In this document: piece by piece, positions 25,104 through 34,600 of the stretch
How positions within the stretch are numbered: position 1 is the first letter of the stretch
Layout of the letters: the number at the start of each line of letters is the position of its first letter
Source: Micromonospora citrea
Lineage (GTDB): Bacteria > Actinomycetota > Actinomycetes > Mycobacteriales > Micromonosporaceae
Reading direction: 5' to 3'
DNA: 64,000 nt
Assembly (NCBI RefSeq): GCF_900090315.1
Contig: NZ_FMHZ01000002.1
Span: 6,108,501-6,172,500, forward strand
The notes under the pieces: generated by a model
The model's input: only the letters and a program-made list of their open reading frames with translations
What the model was told of the DNA's origin: nothing
The model's database searches: none
Made by a program: the position numbers and the translations under genes

Positions 25104-25451
25104 ATGACCGCCCGGGCGATGACCGAACCAGCCTTCTTCATCCTCACCGCGCTGCTCGACGCCCCGCGCCACGGATACGGGATCGTGGCGGACGTGGCGG
25201 AGCTGTCGCACGGCCGCGTCCAGCTCAAGATCGGCTCCCTCTACGGGGCACTGGACCGGCTCGTCGGTGACGGGCTGGTCGAGCTGGACCGCGAGGAGGC
25301 GTGGCAGGGCCGGCTACGCCGGTACTACCGGCTGACCGAGCGGGGCCGCGACGCCCTCGACGCGGAGGCGCGACGGATGGCCGCCAACGCCCGCCTCGCC
25401 ACCACCCGGTTGCGGGCCCACCGGAACCCGGCCCCCGGGACGTCGTCGTGA
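25104..25451 (+). CDS. PadR-family regulator
   Basis: A 115-residue winged-helix protein of PadR subfamily 2: an N-terminal helix AFFILTALLDAPRHGYGIVADV, the recognition part LKIGSLYGALDRLVGDGLVEL, the wing GRLRRYYRLTERGRDAL and a short dimerisation helix. It is expected to repress its own operon, which also holds the membrane protein overlapping it by four bases (GTGA). ATG at 25119 is a possible alternative start. An AT-rich stretch with two TAT-containing elements (25075-25099) just upstream is the likely operator. Confidence 0.9.
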   Translation: MTARAMTEPAFFILTALLDAPRHGYGIVADVAELSHGRVQLKIGSLYGALDRLVGDGLVELDREEAWQGRLRRYYRLTERGRDALDAEARRMAANARLATTRLRAHRNPAPGTSS

Positions 25452-26521
25452 GCCGGCTGGAGGAGCGCTACCGCCTCGTGCTGCGGCTGCTGCCCGCCGC
25501 CTACCGTCGGCAGTGGGAGGAGGACATGGTCGCCGCCTTCCTGGACAGCGTGGACACCGGCGACCCGGAGACCACCGACGACCTGGCGGAATTCGGTCGG
25601 CCGAGTCTGTCGGAGGTTGCCAGCGTCCTGTCACTGGCCGTCCGGTTGCGACTCGGCGGAGCCGACGCGCCACCCCGCTCGTACGCCTGGGGACAGGCCG
25701 TGCGACTCGCGACGCTGACGGCGATGCTGACCCAGGCCGTCACGGTCACCGCGAGCATCGCCGTCGCGCTGTGGCTCTCCGGAAAGGTCGACTGGCTGCC
25801 GGCCCCCGCGGCGGAACTGGCACTCGCCCCGCCCCGGGACGCCTGGCACACCGCGTGGAACCTCGCCGGCTACGCGTGGTTGCCGGCCTACGTCGCGCTC
25901 GTCCTCGGGCACCGGCGCGTGGCCCGGGCGGTCGCCCTGCTGGCCGTCGTGCCGCCCGCCGTCACCACCGCCGTGGAGCAGGCCGCCGGGGCGGCGCCGC
26001 CGACCGTGTCGCCGTGGGCGATGCGGCTCGTCGACGTCGTCCTGCTGCTCGCCATGGCGGCCTTCCACCACGATGCCCCGCCGGTGCGGCCCCGCCCCTG
26101 GCTGCTCGCGCTGCCGATCGGCATCCTCCTCGTCCCCGTACCGCTGTTCGTCGCCCAGGCGACCACGCCGGCGCTGCGGCTGCTGGACTGGCCGGGCCTG
26201 GCCTGCGCGGTGGTCACCGCCGCCATGGCGGTCCACCTGGCGCTCCGGGTGCCCGTCCGCCGGTCCCGTACGCTGCCGTGGTCGCTGGCGCTCACCCTGC
26301 TCGCCGTGGCCACGCTCGCCCTGCGAGCCGTCACCCTGCCCGACCACGGCGCCCAGGCGCAGGGCGGCATCCTCACCACGATCGCCGCCGTGCAGGCCGT
26401 CGCCGTCCTGGCGGTGGGCGCGCCGGTCGCCGCGTTGGCCGTCCGGGCACTGCGCCGGCTTCCACCGGTCGCCGCCGCCCCGGCGCCCGACCCCGGGGAC
26501 CCGAGCGTCGGCGTCCCCTGA
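25448..26521 (+). CDS. Membrane protein coupled to PadR regulator
   Basis: A 357-residue protein. The first 75 residues are soluble and helical (YRLVLRLLPAAYRRQWEEDMVAAFLDSV), a pattern common at the start of PadR-linked membrane proteins in actinomycetes. Eight or so transmembrane helices follow to the C-terminus. There is no ATPase or known transporter motif. It starts at GTG 25448 inside the PadR stop codon. The pair is probably a stress-sensing membrane protein with its repressor. The function is unknown. Confidence 0.8.
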   Translation: MSRLEERYRLVLRLLPAAYRRQWEEDMVAAFLDSVDTGDPETTDDLAEFGRPSLSEVASVLSLAVRLRLGGADAPPRSYAWGQAVRLATLTAMLTQAVTVTASIAVALWLSGKVDWLPAPAAELALAPPRDAWHTAWNLAGYAWLPAYVALVLGHRRVARAVALLAVVPPAVTTAVEQAAGAAPPTVSPWAMRLVDVVLLLAMAAFHHDAPPVRPRPWLLALPIGILLVPVPLFVAQATTPALRLLDWPGLACAVVTAAMAVHLALRVPVRRSRTLPWSLALTLLAVATLALRAVTLPDHGAQAQGGILTTIAAVQAVAVLAVGAPVAALAVRALRRLPPVAAAPAPDPGDPSVGVP

Positions 26522-26592
26522 AGACGGCGGGCGCGACCCGCGGATCCGCCCGGTGCGGCGGCGGAGGGCGTGTCGGCGTCGAGGTGCCGTCC

Positions 26593-27273
26593 TCAGCGCG
26601 GCGCGGTGGACTGCCGCTGTCGGCGACGCGCCCGTAGCCGGGGGGCGGTCTGCGGCCCCGGCGGCTCCGGACGTTCGACGCGGGTGGGGTCGCCGCGTAC
26701 GAGCTCGTCGTGGACGCGCCACCGGGCGGTGACGGCGGCGCCGCGCGCCGCCTCGTCGCGGCGCTCGATGCGCTGCCGCAGCAGCTGGACGGCGATGCGG
26801 CGGTTGAGGCTGAACTGCCGCTCGGTGTCCACGACGACCACGATGCCCGAGGGGCGGTGGGTCGCCCGCACCGCCGTGCTGGCCTTGTTCCGGTGCTGGC
26901 CGCCCGGGCCGCCGGTGCGGCAGGCGACGACGTCGACGTCCGCCTCCGCGAACGTCGTCGTCGCGGTGTCGAGCTGGCACGGCCGGGCGGTGACGTACCA
27001 GTTCCTCCGGCCGTGGCCCGCCCGGTAGGGGCTGGGGGCCCGCCAGCACAGGGTGCCGGTCCACGAGGCGGCGAACGCCTCGGCTCCGGCGCCGAGGATC
27101 CGGACCATCACGGACCGGTAGGTGTCGGGCCGGTCGCCGGGCACCGACTCCACCCGGCGGGTCGTCAGGTTCCGCCGGGTGGCGTCGGCCTCCAGCCGGC
27201 GCAGCAGGTGGGCCAGCGCCCAGGCGCACTCCCGCGGGCCGCGCCCGGCGGACATGAGCAGGTGGACGCTCAC
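26593..27273 (-). CDS. prfH: PrfH, peptide-chain-release-factor homologue
   Basis: A 226-residue release-factor-like protein with the catalytic loop GGPGGQHRNK (GGQ at 124-126) and a basic C-terminal tail (RLRARRRQRQS). It lacks the codon-recognition domain of RF1/RF2, as PrfH proteins do. It should release peptides from damaged or stalled ribosomes. The start at GTG 27273 overlaps the RtcB gene's stop by four bases. The RtcB-PrfH association is known from the literature as a ribosome-damage repair pair. Confidence 0.9.
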   Translation of the reverse strand: MSVHLLMSAGRGPRECAWALAHLLRRLEADATRRNLTTRRVESVPGDRPDTYRSVMVRILGAGAEAFAASWTGTLCWRAPSPYRAGHGRRNWYVTARPCQLDTATTTFAEADVDVVACRTGGPGGQHRNKASTAVRATHRPSGIVVVVDTERQFSLNRRIAVQLLRQRIERRDEAARGAAVTARWRVHDELVRGDPTRVERPEPPGPQTAPRLRARRRQRQSTAPR

Positions 27274-28457
27274 GGCCGGCCCCGCCCACGCCGGCCGTCG
27301 CGGCGCGCGTCGCGGGACGCGGAGCCGGCGTCGGCGGTCTTGTAGGTGACCAGGGGCACCGTCGTGGCGACGGGGGTGGCCAGGCCGTGGTGGACCAGGT
27401 CACCGATCACCTGCTCGATGCGCTTGTAGGCCGAGGGCGCCTCCTCGAAGAGCAGTTGGCGGTCGCCGCACACCACCAGCGACCCCAGCGGTGTGCGGCG
27501 CAGCTCCTCGACGGTGTGCTTGGCGCGGCCCCGGCGCAGGGCGTCGGCGCGGGACATCTTGCGCCCGGCGCCGTGCGCCACCGAGTGGTTGGCGTCCGGG
27601 CCGGCGTGGGCGGCCACGAGGTAGGACGGGGTGCCGCGCGTGCCGGCGACGAGCACGTCGCGGCCGTCACCCGGCGCTGCCCCCTTGCGGTGCAGGTAGA
27701 CCCCGTCGCGGACCTCGACCAGGTTGTGGCACTGGTCGACGATCGGCGCGCCGGGTTCGGCCCCCAGCGCGTGGGCGACCCGGGCGGCCAGGAGCCGCCG
27801 GTTGAGCGAGCCCCAGCGTACGGCGGCGTCGTGCTGCGCCAGGTAGGCGGCGGAGTCGGGGGCGGGGCCCGCGCCGTGTGCCTCGGTGTGCGCCCGCAGG
27901 ATCCGCTCGCCCAGACCCCGGGAGCCACTGTGCACGACGAGCACCAGGTCGCCGGCCTCGAGCCCGAGGCGGCTCGCGTGGCCGGAATCGAGGACCGTTC
28001 CGACCCGTGACAGCTCGACGAAGTGGTTGCCCCGGCCCACCGTACCGAGCCCTTCGACGTGACCGGCGGGCACCTCGCCGTCCAGCGCCGCCCAGGCCGG
28101 GTCGTCCGCGTCCTGCTCGGGATCCAGCGCGCGGTCCAGGTCGGGGAAGCGGGCGGCGATCCTCTCGGGTACGACGCGCCTGAGCTTGACGGGAAACACG
28201 GCGATGCCGCACCCGATGTCGGAGCCCACCAGGAACGGGTACAGCACCGTGGACGCCATGGCGGCGCCGATCGGGGCGCCCTTGCCGGGGTGCAGGTCCG
28301 GCATGGCGGCGACATGGACCATGCCGTCGAGCGCGGCCACCCGCTGGCACTGCACGAGGGCGTCGGACTCGATCCAACTGTTGGCGGAGGCGAAGACGGA
28401 GACGGTGGCCGGGGAGGACTTCGGCAGGGAGTCCTGCCGGAGATGATGCGGGGACAA
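27270..28457 (-). CDS. rtcB: RtcB-family RNA ligase (RtcB2 type)
   Basis: A 395-residue tRNA/RNA ligase joining 2',3'-cyclic phosphate or 3'-phosphate ends to 5'-OH ends with GTP and Mn. The key blocks are PDLHPGKGAPIG, VGSDIGCGIAVFP (Asp80, Cys83 metal ligands), GRGNHFVEL, VHSGSRGLGERI and NHSVAHGAGRKMSR, which contains the guanylated histidine. It starts with TTG at 28457. It is shorter than classical RtcB, and the N-terminal SANSWIESDALVQC matches the PrfH-linked RtcB2 subtype. Coupling to prfH indicates repair of cleaved rRNA or tRNA. No sigma-54 activator rtcR is adjacent. Confidence 0.9.
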   Translation of the reverse strand: MSPHHLRQDSLPKSSPATVSVFASANSWIESDALVQCQRVAALDGMVHVAAMPDLHPGKGAPIGAAMASTVLYPFLVGSDIGCGIAVFPVKLRRVVPERIAARFPDLDRALDPEQDADDPAWAALDGEVPAGHVEGLGTVGRGNHFVELSRVGTVLDSGHASRLGLEAGDLVLVVHSGSRGLGERILRAHTEAHGAGPAPDSAAYLAQHDAAVRWGSLNRRLLAARVAHALGAEPGAPIVDQCHNLVEVRDGVYLHRKGAAPGDGRDVLVAGTRGTPSYLVAAHAGPDANHSVAHGAGRKMSRADALRRGRAKHTVEELRRTPLGSLVVCGDRQLLFEEAPSAYKRIEQVIGDLVHHGLATPVATTVPLVTYKTADAGSASRDARRDGRRGRGRP

Positions 28458-28689
28458 AGACGCTCGCTTCTCGCTGAGGTGTGGGCGGCGGACGGCACGG
28501 CGGCACGGTCGCGTGCCGGAGGGCCTGGGAGCAACGGGGTGCTGTCCGTCAGAACGTCATGGCACCACCCTCCCGGAGCCCGCACGCTCGCGGCAAGCGA
28601 CTTTCGGACTGCTACCGCGCCGCGTCGTCGCCCTCGCCGCCCTGCGGCATCGGGTCGCCGCCCCGATAATGACGTCGGAGGTGATCTAC

Positions 28690-29118
28690 GTGGCCGACCG
28701 GGAGAGTGTGCCCACGCTGTGCCAGGTGGTGCTCGACTGCACCGACGCCAGGGCCCTGGCGGAGTTCTACCAGGCCCTGCTGGGGCTGGTCTACCGGCCC
28801 GGCGACGAGCCGCCGGAGGCGGGCGAGGCCGACGAACGCGGTCGCGACTGGCTCGTGCTGCGGACGCCGGGCGGCGCCCCCCAGATCGCCTTCCAGCAGG
28901 TCGACCACCTGCCGGAGGCGACCTGGCCGGAGCACACGGTGCCGCAGCAGCTGCACCTGGACCTGACCGTGACGTCGGTCGAGGAACTGCTGGTGCAGCA
29001 CGAGCGTGTGCTGCGCCTCGGCGGCCGGCTGCGGTACGACCGCATCGACGACCCCGACGAGCCGCTCCGCGTGTACGCCGATCCGGCCGGCCACCCGTTC
29101 TGCGTCTTCGTCGCCTGA
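28690..29118 (+). CDS. VOC (glyoxalase/bleomycin-resistance) family protein
   Basis: A 142-residue protein with one vicinal-oxygen-chelate module pair: the first strand-helix unit LCQVVLDCTDARALAEFYQALLG and the closing segment VYADPAGHPFCVFVA with its metal-ligand position. Members are metal-dependent lyases, dioxygenases or drug-binding resistance proteins; the substrate is unknown. I set the start at GTG 28690 because GGAGGTGATC, a near-perfect complement to 16S rRNA, lies just before it. An ATG 21 bases earlier would bury that site. Confidence 0.85.
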   Translation: MADRESVPTLCQVVLDCTDARALAEFYQALLGLVYRPGDEPPEAGEADERGRDWLVLRTPGGAPQIAFQQVDHLPEATWPEHTVPQQLHLDLTVTSVEELLVQHERVLRLGGRLRYDRIDDPDEPLRVYADPAGHPFCVFVA

Positions 29119-29268
29119 CGGCGCCACCGACAGCTCACCGCGTCGCACCGGCGTGCCCGCGACCGCGGCGCGAACCCGGGTGACGAGACGCCCGAGGGAT
29201 CCGGCGGGGAGTGGACGCCGCCCCGGACGGCGGACCGGGCGCCCGCGGTGGGCCGATAGCCTGCGTCC

Positions 29269-30249
29269 GTGACGCACGAGCGCGAGATCACCGAGCCGGT
29301 CGACCTGTGCCTGCCGAACGGGCGGCTGAACCCGGCGGCGGTCGGCTGGAGCCGCCGGCCGCTGCACCGGGCGAACCTGCGCGGCTGGGGGCGGGCCAAG
29401 CGGTGGGAGTACTGGGGGATCGTCACCCCGACGCACATCGTCGGCCTGGTCGTGTCGTCGCTGGACTACGCCGGCGTGCACGGCGTCTACGTCCTGGACC
29501 GCCGCACGGGCGTCGAGACCGACCGGGAGGCGGTCGTCCCGCTCGCCCGCGGCGCGGTGTTCCCGCCGGTCAGCGGGGCGGGGCCGGTGCGGGCGAGCGG
29601 GAGCGGGTTGGCGTTCCACATCGACCAGCGCCCGGACGGCACCACGATCCGCGCCGCCGCGCCCGGCGTGGACGTCGACGTGGAGGTGCCGCTGCCGCCG
29701 GGGCACGAGTCGCTCGGCGTCGTGGTGCCGTGGAGCACCCGCCGCTTCCAGTACACGGTGAAGGACGTGGGCCGGCCGGTGCGGGGCACGCTGCGCCTCG
29801 ACGGCACGGCGCACCCGATCGGCGGGGACGACTCGTTCGCCGTGCTCGACCACGGCCGCGGCAAGTGGCCGTACGCCGTCCGCTGGAACTGGGCGGCCGG
29901 CAGCGGACCGGGCCGGGCGATCCAGCTCGGCGGCCGCTGGACCGACGGCACCGGCTCCACCGAGAACGCCCTCCTGCTCGACGGGCGGCTGCACAAGATC
30001 GGCACCGAACTCGCCTGGCGCTACGACCGCGCCGACTGGCTGCGCCCGTGGCGGATCACCGGCACGGGGGTGGACGTGGAGTTCCACCCGTTCCACGAGC
30101 GGGTCGCCCGCACCAACCTCGGCGTGCTGGCCAACGAGACCCATCAGTGCTTCGGCCACTTCTCCGGCTGGGTGTGCGCCGCCGACGGGGAACGCGTCGA
30201 CCTCGACGGCCTCGTCGGCTGGGCGGAGGAGGCACGCAACCGCTGGTAG
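29269..30249 (+). CDS. DUF2804 family protein
   Basis: A 326-residue soluble protein matching the uncharacterised DUF2804 family. It opens with CLPNGRLNPAAVGWSRRPLHR and has AKRWEYWGIVTPTHIVG, then a beta-rich body with DHGRGKWPYAVRWNW and a conserved FHPFHERV segment. The family is probably a lipocalin/hydroxyneurosporene-synthase-like fold, but no reaction is known. It has no signal peptide. It stands alone and is convergent with the MFS gene. Confidence 0.85.
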   Translation: MTHEREITEPVDLCLPNGRLNPAAVGWSRRPLHRANLRGWGRAKRWEYWGIVTPTHIVGLVVSSLDYAGVHGVYVLDRRTGVETDREAVVPLARGAVFPPVSGAGPVRASGSGLAFHIDQRPDGTTIRAAAPGVDVDVEVPLPPGHESLGVVVPWSTRRFQYTVKDVGRPVRGTLRLDGTAHPIGGDDSFAVLDHGRGKWPYAVRWNWAAGSGPGRAIQLGGRWTDGTGSTENALLLDGRLHKIGTELAWRYDRADWLRPWRITGTGVDVEFHPFHERVARTNLGVLANETHQCFGHFSGWVCAADGERVDLDGLVGWAEEARNRW

Positions 30250-30279
30250 GTCCCCCGTCACCGCCGGTGCCGGCGCGGG

Positions 30280-31500
30280 TCAGGGCAGCGTGAGCGCCAC
30301 GGCGATCGCCGGGCCGAACGCCACGCTGAGCAGGTAGGCCACGGTGAACAGGCCCAGCGCCTCGGCCCGGTGGGCGGCCGGGACGGCCGCGGTGGCGCGT
30401 ACCGCGAGAGCGCCCTGTCCCGTGGCGGCGGCGAGGGAGCCGGTGGCCATCGCCGCGAGCAGCAGCGGTACGGCGGTGCCGACCGCGGCCACCAGCGGCG
30501 CGGCCACACCGGCGGCCAGCAGCGCGCCGACCACCACCCGGGACGACACGCGCGCGGACGCCGCCACCAGGAACGCCGAGCAGAGGCCGCCGAACAGGTA
30601 CGGCGCCAGCAGCACCACCCCGGTTTGCGCGCTCGTCCAACCCGCGTGGCGGTGCAGCAGGTCCGGTGCGGCGTACAGCAGGGCGAAGTTGACCACCCCC
30701 AGCGCGAAGGTCAGCGCGCACGCGGCCAGGTACCGGGCGTTGCCGGTCAGCGCGGCGGGCACGGGGCCGTCGGGCCGGACGCGCGCCCGGGCTGCCAGGA
30801 GCAGCACCAGCACGACGGCGGCCGGGCCGGCGGCCAGGGGCCGGTGCGGAACGACGACCAGCGCGGTGACGAGCAGGGCCAGCAGGAGCGTGCCGAGCCC
30901 GTCCAGACGCGACCGGGGCGGCGTCGGCGCGGCGCCGCCGCGGCGGACCGCGGGCACTGCCAGCACCCCCAGCAGCGGCAGCGCCAGCGTGGCCCGCCAC
31001 GAGAGCACGTCGGCGACCAGCGCGCCGACCAACGGGCCGGTGGAGCCGACGACCGCCAGCGACGCGGTGACCACCCCCATCCGCCGGGCCGAGTCGGCCA
31101 GGCTCATCGCCGCGACCGTCAGTCCGGCCGAGCCCAGCGCCTGCACGGCGGCGCCGGCCACCAGCACCGGCAGGGCCGGGGCGAGCACGACCAGCAGCGT
31201 CCCCGCCGACACCAGCGCGGCAGAGGCGGCCAGCAGGGCCGGCAGGCCGCGACGGGCCAGCACCGCCGCCAGCAGCGCCGTGCCCAGGGCGATGCCCCAG
31301 CCGAAGGCGGTCACGGCCAGCGCCGCCGACTCGGAACCCACGTCCAGGGCCCGCGCGATGTCGTCGACGATCAGTGCCGGCGCGGCGATCCCGAACGACA
31401 GGGGACCGGCCAGCACCGCGAGCCAGGGCCCCGGCACCCGGCGCGCCGGTGCCGGGGTGGCGGGAATGCGGGTGTCGGTGTGGTGCGGCGATGGGGTCAC
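30280..31500 (-). CDS. MFS transporter (12 TMS)
   Basis: A 406-residue membrane protein of the major facilitator superfamily, related to the Cmx/sugar-efflux-like drug exporters. Twelve hydrophobic segments are visible, with a loop 2-3 ARRGLPALLAASAAL reduced motif A. It starts at GTG 31500 behind AAAGGAG. It is divergent from the BTAD regulator gene across a 194-base region that contains 27-bp repeats, so that regulator may control it. The substrate is unknown. Confidence 0.85.
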   Translation of the reverse strand: MTPSPHHTDTRIPATPAPARRVPGPWLAVLAGPLSFGIAAPALIVDDIARALDVGSESAALAVTAFGWGIALGTALLAAVLARRGLPALLAASAALVSAGTLLVVLAPALPVLVAGAAVQALGSAGLTVAAMSLADSARRMGVVTASLAVVGSTGPLVGALVADVLSWRATLALPLLGVLAVPAVRRGGAAPTPPRSRLDGLGTLLLALLVTALVVVPHRPLAAGPAAVVLVLLLAARARVRPDGPVPAALTGNARYLAACALTFALGVVNFALLYAAPDLLHRHAGWTSAQTGVVLLAPYLFGGLCSAFLVAASARVSSRVVVGALLAAGVAAPLVAAVGTAVPLLLAAMATGSLAAATGQGALAVRATAAVPAAHRAEALGLFTVAYLLSVAFGPAIAVALTLP

Positions 31501-31563
31501 GGGACACTCCTTTCGAGTTCGATCGCGTCCAGCCTGGGCGCCGGCGCTTACGGCCGACTGACC

Positions 31564-31680
31564 GTCGGCTGACCCCGCCCGGCCGGCGCCGTCGGCTGAT
31601 CCTGTCGGGCCGGCGCCGTCGGCTGACTCCGCCCGGCCGGGCCCACCGGTTGACCCCCGTCGGGCCGGCGCCGTCGGCTG
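31564..31680. repeat. 27-bp tandem repeats between divergent genes
   Basis: Four and a third imperfect copies of a 27-bp unit beginning GTCGGCTGACCCCGCCCGG (copies at 31564, 31591, 31618, 31645 and a partial at 31673). The array fills the promoter region between the MFS gene and the BTAD regulator, so it may hold regulator binding sites as direct repeats, as SARP-type proteins prefer. Confidence 0.75.
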
Positions 31681-31694
31681 GTTACCGTTGCACT

Positions 31695-34600
31695 GTGCGA
31701 TTCGGGGTGCTCGGCACGGTGGTGGTCTGGACGTCGACCGGCGCCGCCGTCGCCGTGCCCGGCCTGAAGGTGCGGGCACTGCTGGCCGACCTGCTGGTTC
31801 ACGAGGGGCGCCCGGTGCCCGTCGACCGGCTCGTCGAGGACCTGTGGGCGGGACGGCCGCCCGGCAACGCGCTCGGCGCGCTGCAGGTCAAGGTCTCCCA
31901 GCTGCGCCGGGCGCTGGAGACCGGCGAGCCGGGCGGCCGCGAACTGGTCGGGTCCGGCGACGCCGGATACCGGCTGCGGATCGCGGCCGAGTCGGTCGAC
32001 GCCGGGCAGTTCGCGGCCCTGCTCGCGCGCTCGCGGGCGCAGGCCGAGCCGGCGCGGCGGGTCGCCCTGCTGACCGAGGCGCTGGCCCTGTGGCGCGGTC
32101 CCGCGTACGCCGACTTCGCCGACGAGCCGTTCGCGCGTCAGGCCGTCGAACGCCTCGGCGAGCAACGGCTGGCCGCGCTGGAGGATCTCGCCGAGGCGCG
32201 GCTCGCGCTCGGCGAACACGCCCTGCTCACCGGCGAGCTGGCCGACCTCGTGGACCGCCACCCGTGGCGCGAGCGGCTGCGGGCCGTGCACCTGCGCGCG
32301 TTGTACGGGTCGGGACGCCAGCGCGAGGCGCTGGCCGCCTACGACCGGTTCCGCCGCGACCTGCGCGACGAACTGGGCCTGGATCCGGGGCCGGACCTGG
32401 TCGAGCTGCACCGGGCGATCCTGCGTCAGGACCCTGCCCTGCGACCGCCGGCGGCGCCACCGCCCCGCGCCCGGACCAACCTGCCCGCCCCGGCGTCGGC
32501 CGGACCGTACGGAGGGCTGATCGGGCGCGACGAGGCCGTCGAGGCCGTTCGCGAGCGGCTGGCGGGGGAGCGGCTGGTGACGCTGACCGGCCCGGGCGGG
32601 GTGGGCAAGACGCGGTTGGCGGCCGAGGCGGCCCGTACCCTCGCCGACCGGTTTCCCGACGGGGTCTGGATGGTGGAGCTGGCCGGTCAGCCGGCCCTCG
32701 CCGAGCCGGCGGCGGTCGGCGAGATCGCCGACGCGGTGGCCGACACCCTCGACATCCGCGAGGACGGCGCGCCGGGCCTGCCGGGTGACCTGTCCCGCGA
32801 CGCCACCGATCGGCTCGTCGACGCGCTGCGTGACCGCCGGACGCTGCTGGTGCTGGACAACTGCGAGCACGTCGTCGTGCCGGTCGCCCACCTGGCCGAG
32901 CGGTTGCTCGGCGCCGCCGCCGAGCTGCGGATCCTGGCGACCAGTCGGGAACCGCTCGGTGTCGCCGGCGAGGCGACGCTCCCCGTGCCGCCGCTGGCGC
33001 TGCCCGAGCCGGGGGCGACGGCGGAGCAGGTCGCGCAGGCCCCCGCCGTACGGCTGTTCCTGGCCCGCGCCCGCGCCGCCGAGCCGGGCGTCACCCTCGA
33101 CGCGGAGACCGCCGCGACCGTCACCACGATCTGCCGGCGCCTCGACGGTGTGCCGCTGGCGCTGGAGCTGGCCGCGTCCCGCCTGCGCGCGCTCGACCCG
33201 GCGGAGCTGGCGGCCCGGCTCGACGACCGGTTCCGGCTGCTGTCGTCCGGCCGGCGCACCGCCCCGGCGCGCCAGCAGACCCTGCGTGCCGTCATCGACT
33301 GGAGCTGGGAGTTGCTCTCGGGCCGTGAACGCGCGGTGCTGCGGCGGCTGGCCGTCTTCGTCGACGGCGCCACACTGCCCGCCGCCGAGCGGGTGTGCGC
33401 CGACGGTCGGGTGGCGCCCGAGGACGTCCTCGACGTGCTGGCCCGGCTGGTCGACCGCTCCCTGGTGAGCGTCCGTCAGGGCGAACAGCCGCGCCGCTAC
33501 CGGCTGCTGGAGACCGTCGCCGCGTACGGCGCTGAGCAGCTCGAACGCGCCGGCGAGGCCGCCGCGACGCGCCGTCGGCACGCCGAGTTCCACGCCCGCC
33601 TCGCCGACGACGCCGCCGCGCGCCTGCGCGGCCACGACCAGCACGCCGCGCTGCGGGAGCTCGACGGCGACGTCGCGAACCTGCGGGCGGCGGCGGACGC
33701 GGCGGCGGCGCACGGCTGGGCGCACCTGGGCCTGCGGCTGGCCACCTCGCTTGCCTGGTACCGGCTGGTGCGGGGCCGCCTCCGTGAGGCCCGCGCGGCG
33801 TTGCGGACGGCGCTGGAGACCGTGCCGGCCGGCGCGGACGACACCGCTCCCGACGCGCTGCGGCTGCGGGCGTCGACGTGGCTGGCCGCGATCGCCACCC
33901 GCGACGGCGACCCGGCCGCGCCGCGACAGCGCGTGCTCGACGGGTACGCGGACACCGACGCGCAGGGCCGGGCGTTCGCGCAGTGGCTGTTCGCCTTCAC
34001 GCTGCTCGGCTCCGGTGACACCGCCGAGGCGGCGCGCCTGCTCGGCGCGGCCCTGGCGACGTTCCGGGCGGCCGGCGACCGGTGGGGGATAGCGGCGGCC
34101 CTGGCCACCCGCGTCGAGCTGGCGCTCGTGCAGGGCGACCTGTCGACCGCGCGGCACGACTGCGAGACCAGCCGGTCGTTGTTCGTCCGGCTCGGCGACT
34201 GCTGGGGGCAGGCGCACTCGACCAGCCTGCTGGGCACCCTCGCCGAGATCGGCGGCGACTACGCGGCCGCCGCAGCGTCGTACCGGGAGGCGCTGCGCAT
34301 CGCCGAGCAGCTGCGGCTGTGGGCGTCGGTCTCCCGCCAGCTGGCCAGCCTCGGCCGGCTGGCCCTGCTGGCGGGAGACCACGACGAGGCCGTGGCCCAC
34401 CACGAGCGCGCGCTGCGGCTGGCCGAGGAGCAGTCGAACCGGCCCGCGGCGGCGTTCGCCGGCACCGGCCTGGCGATGATCGCGCGCCGGCGCGGCGACC
34501 TCGACGCCGCCGAGTCACGCCAGCGGGACCTGCTCGACTGGAACCGCCGGACCGGCTACCTGCCGGGCTGCGCGCTGGCGCTGGCGGAGCTGGGATTCGT

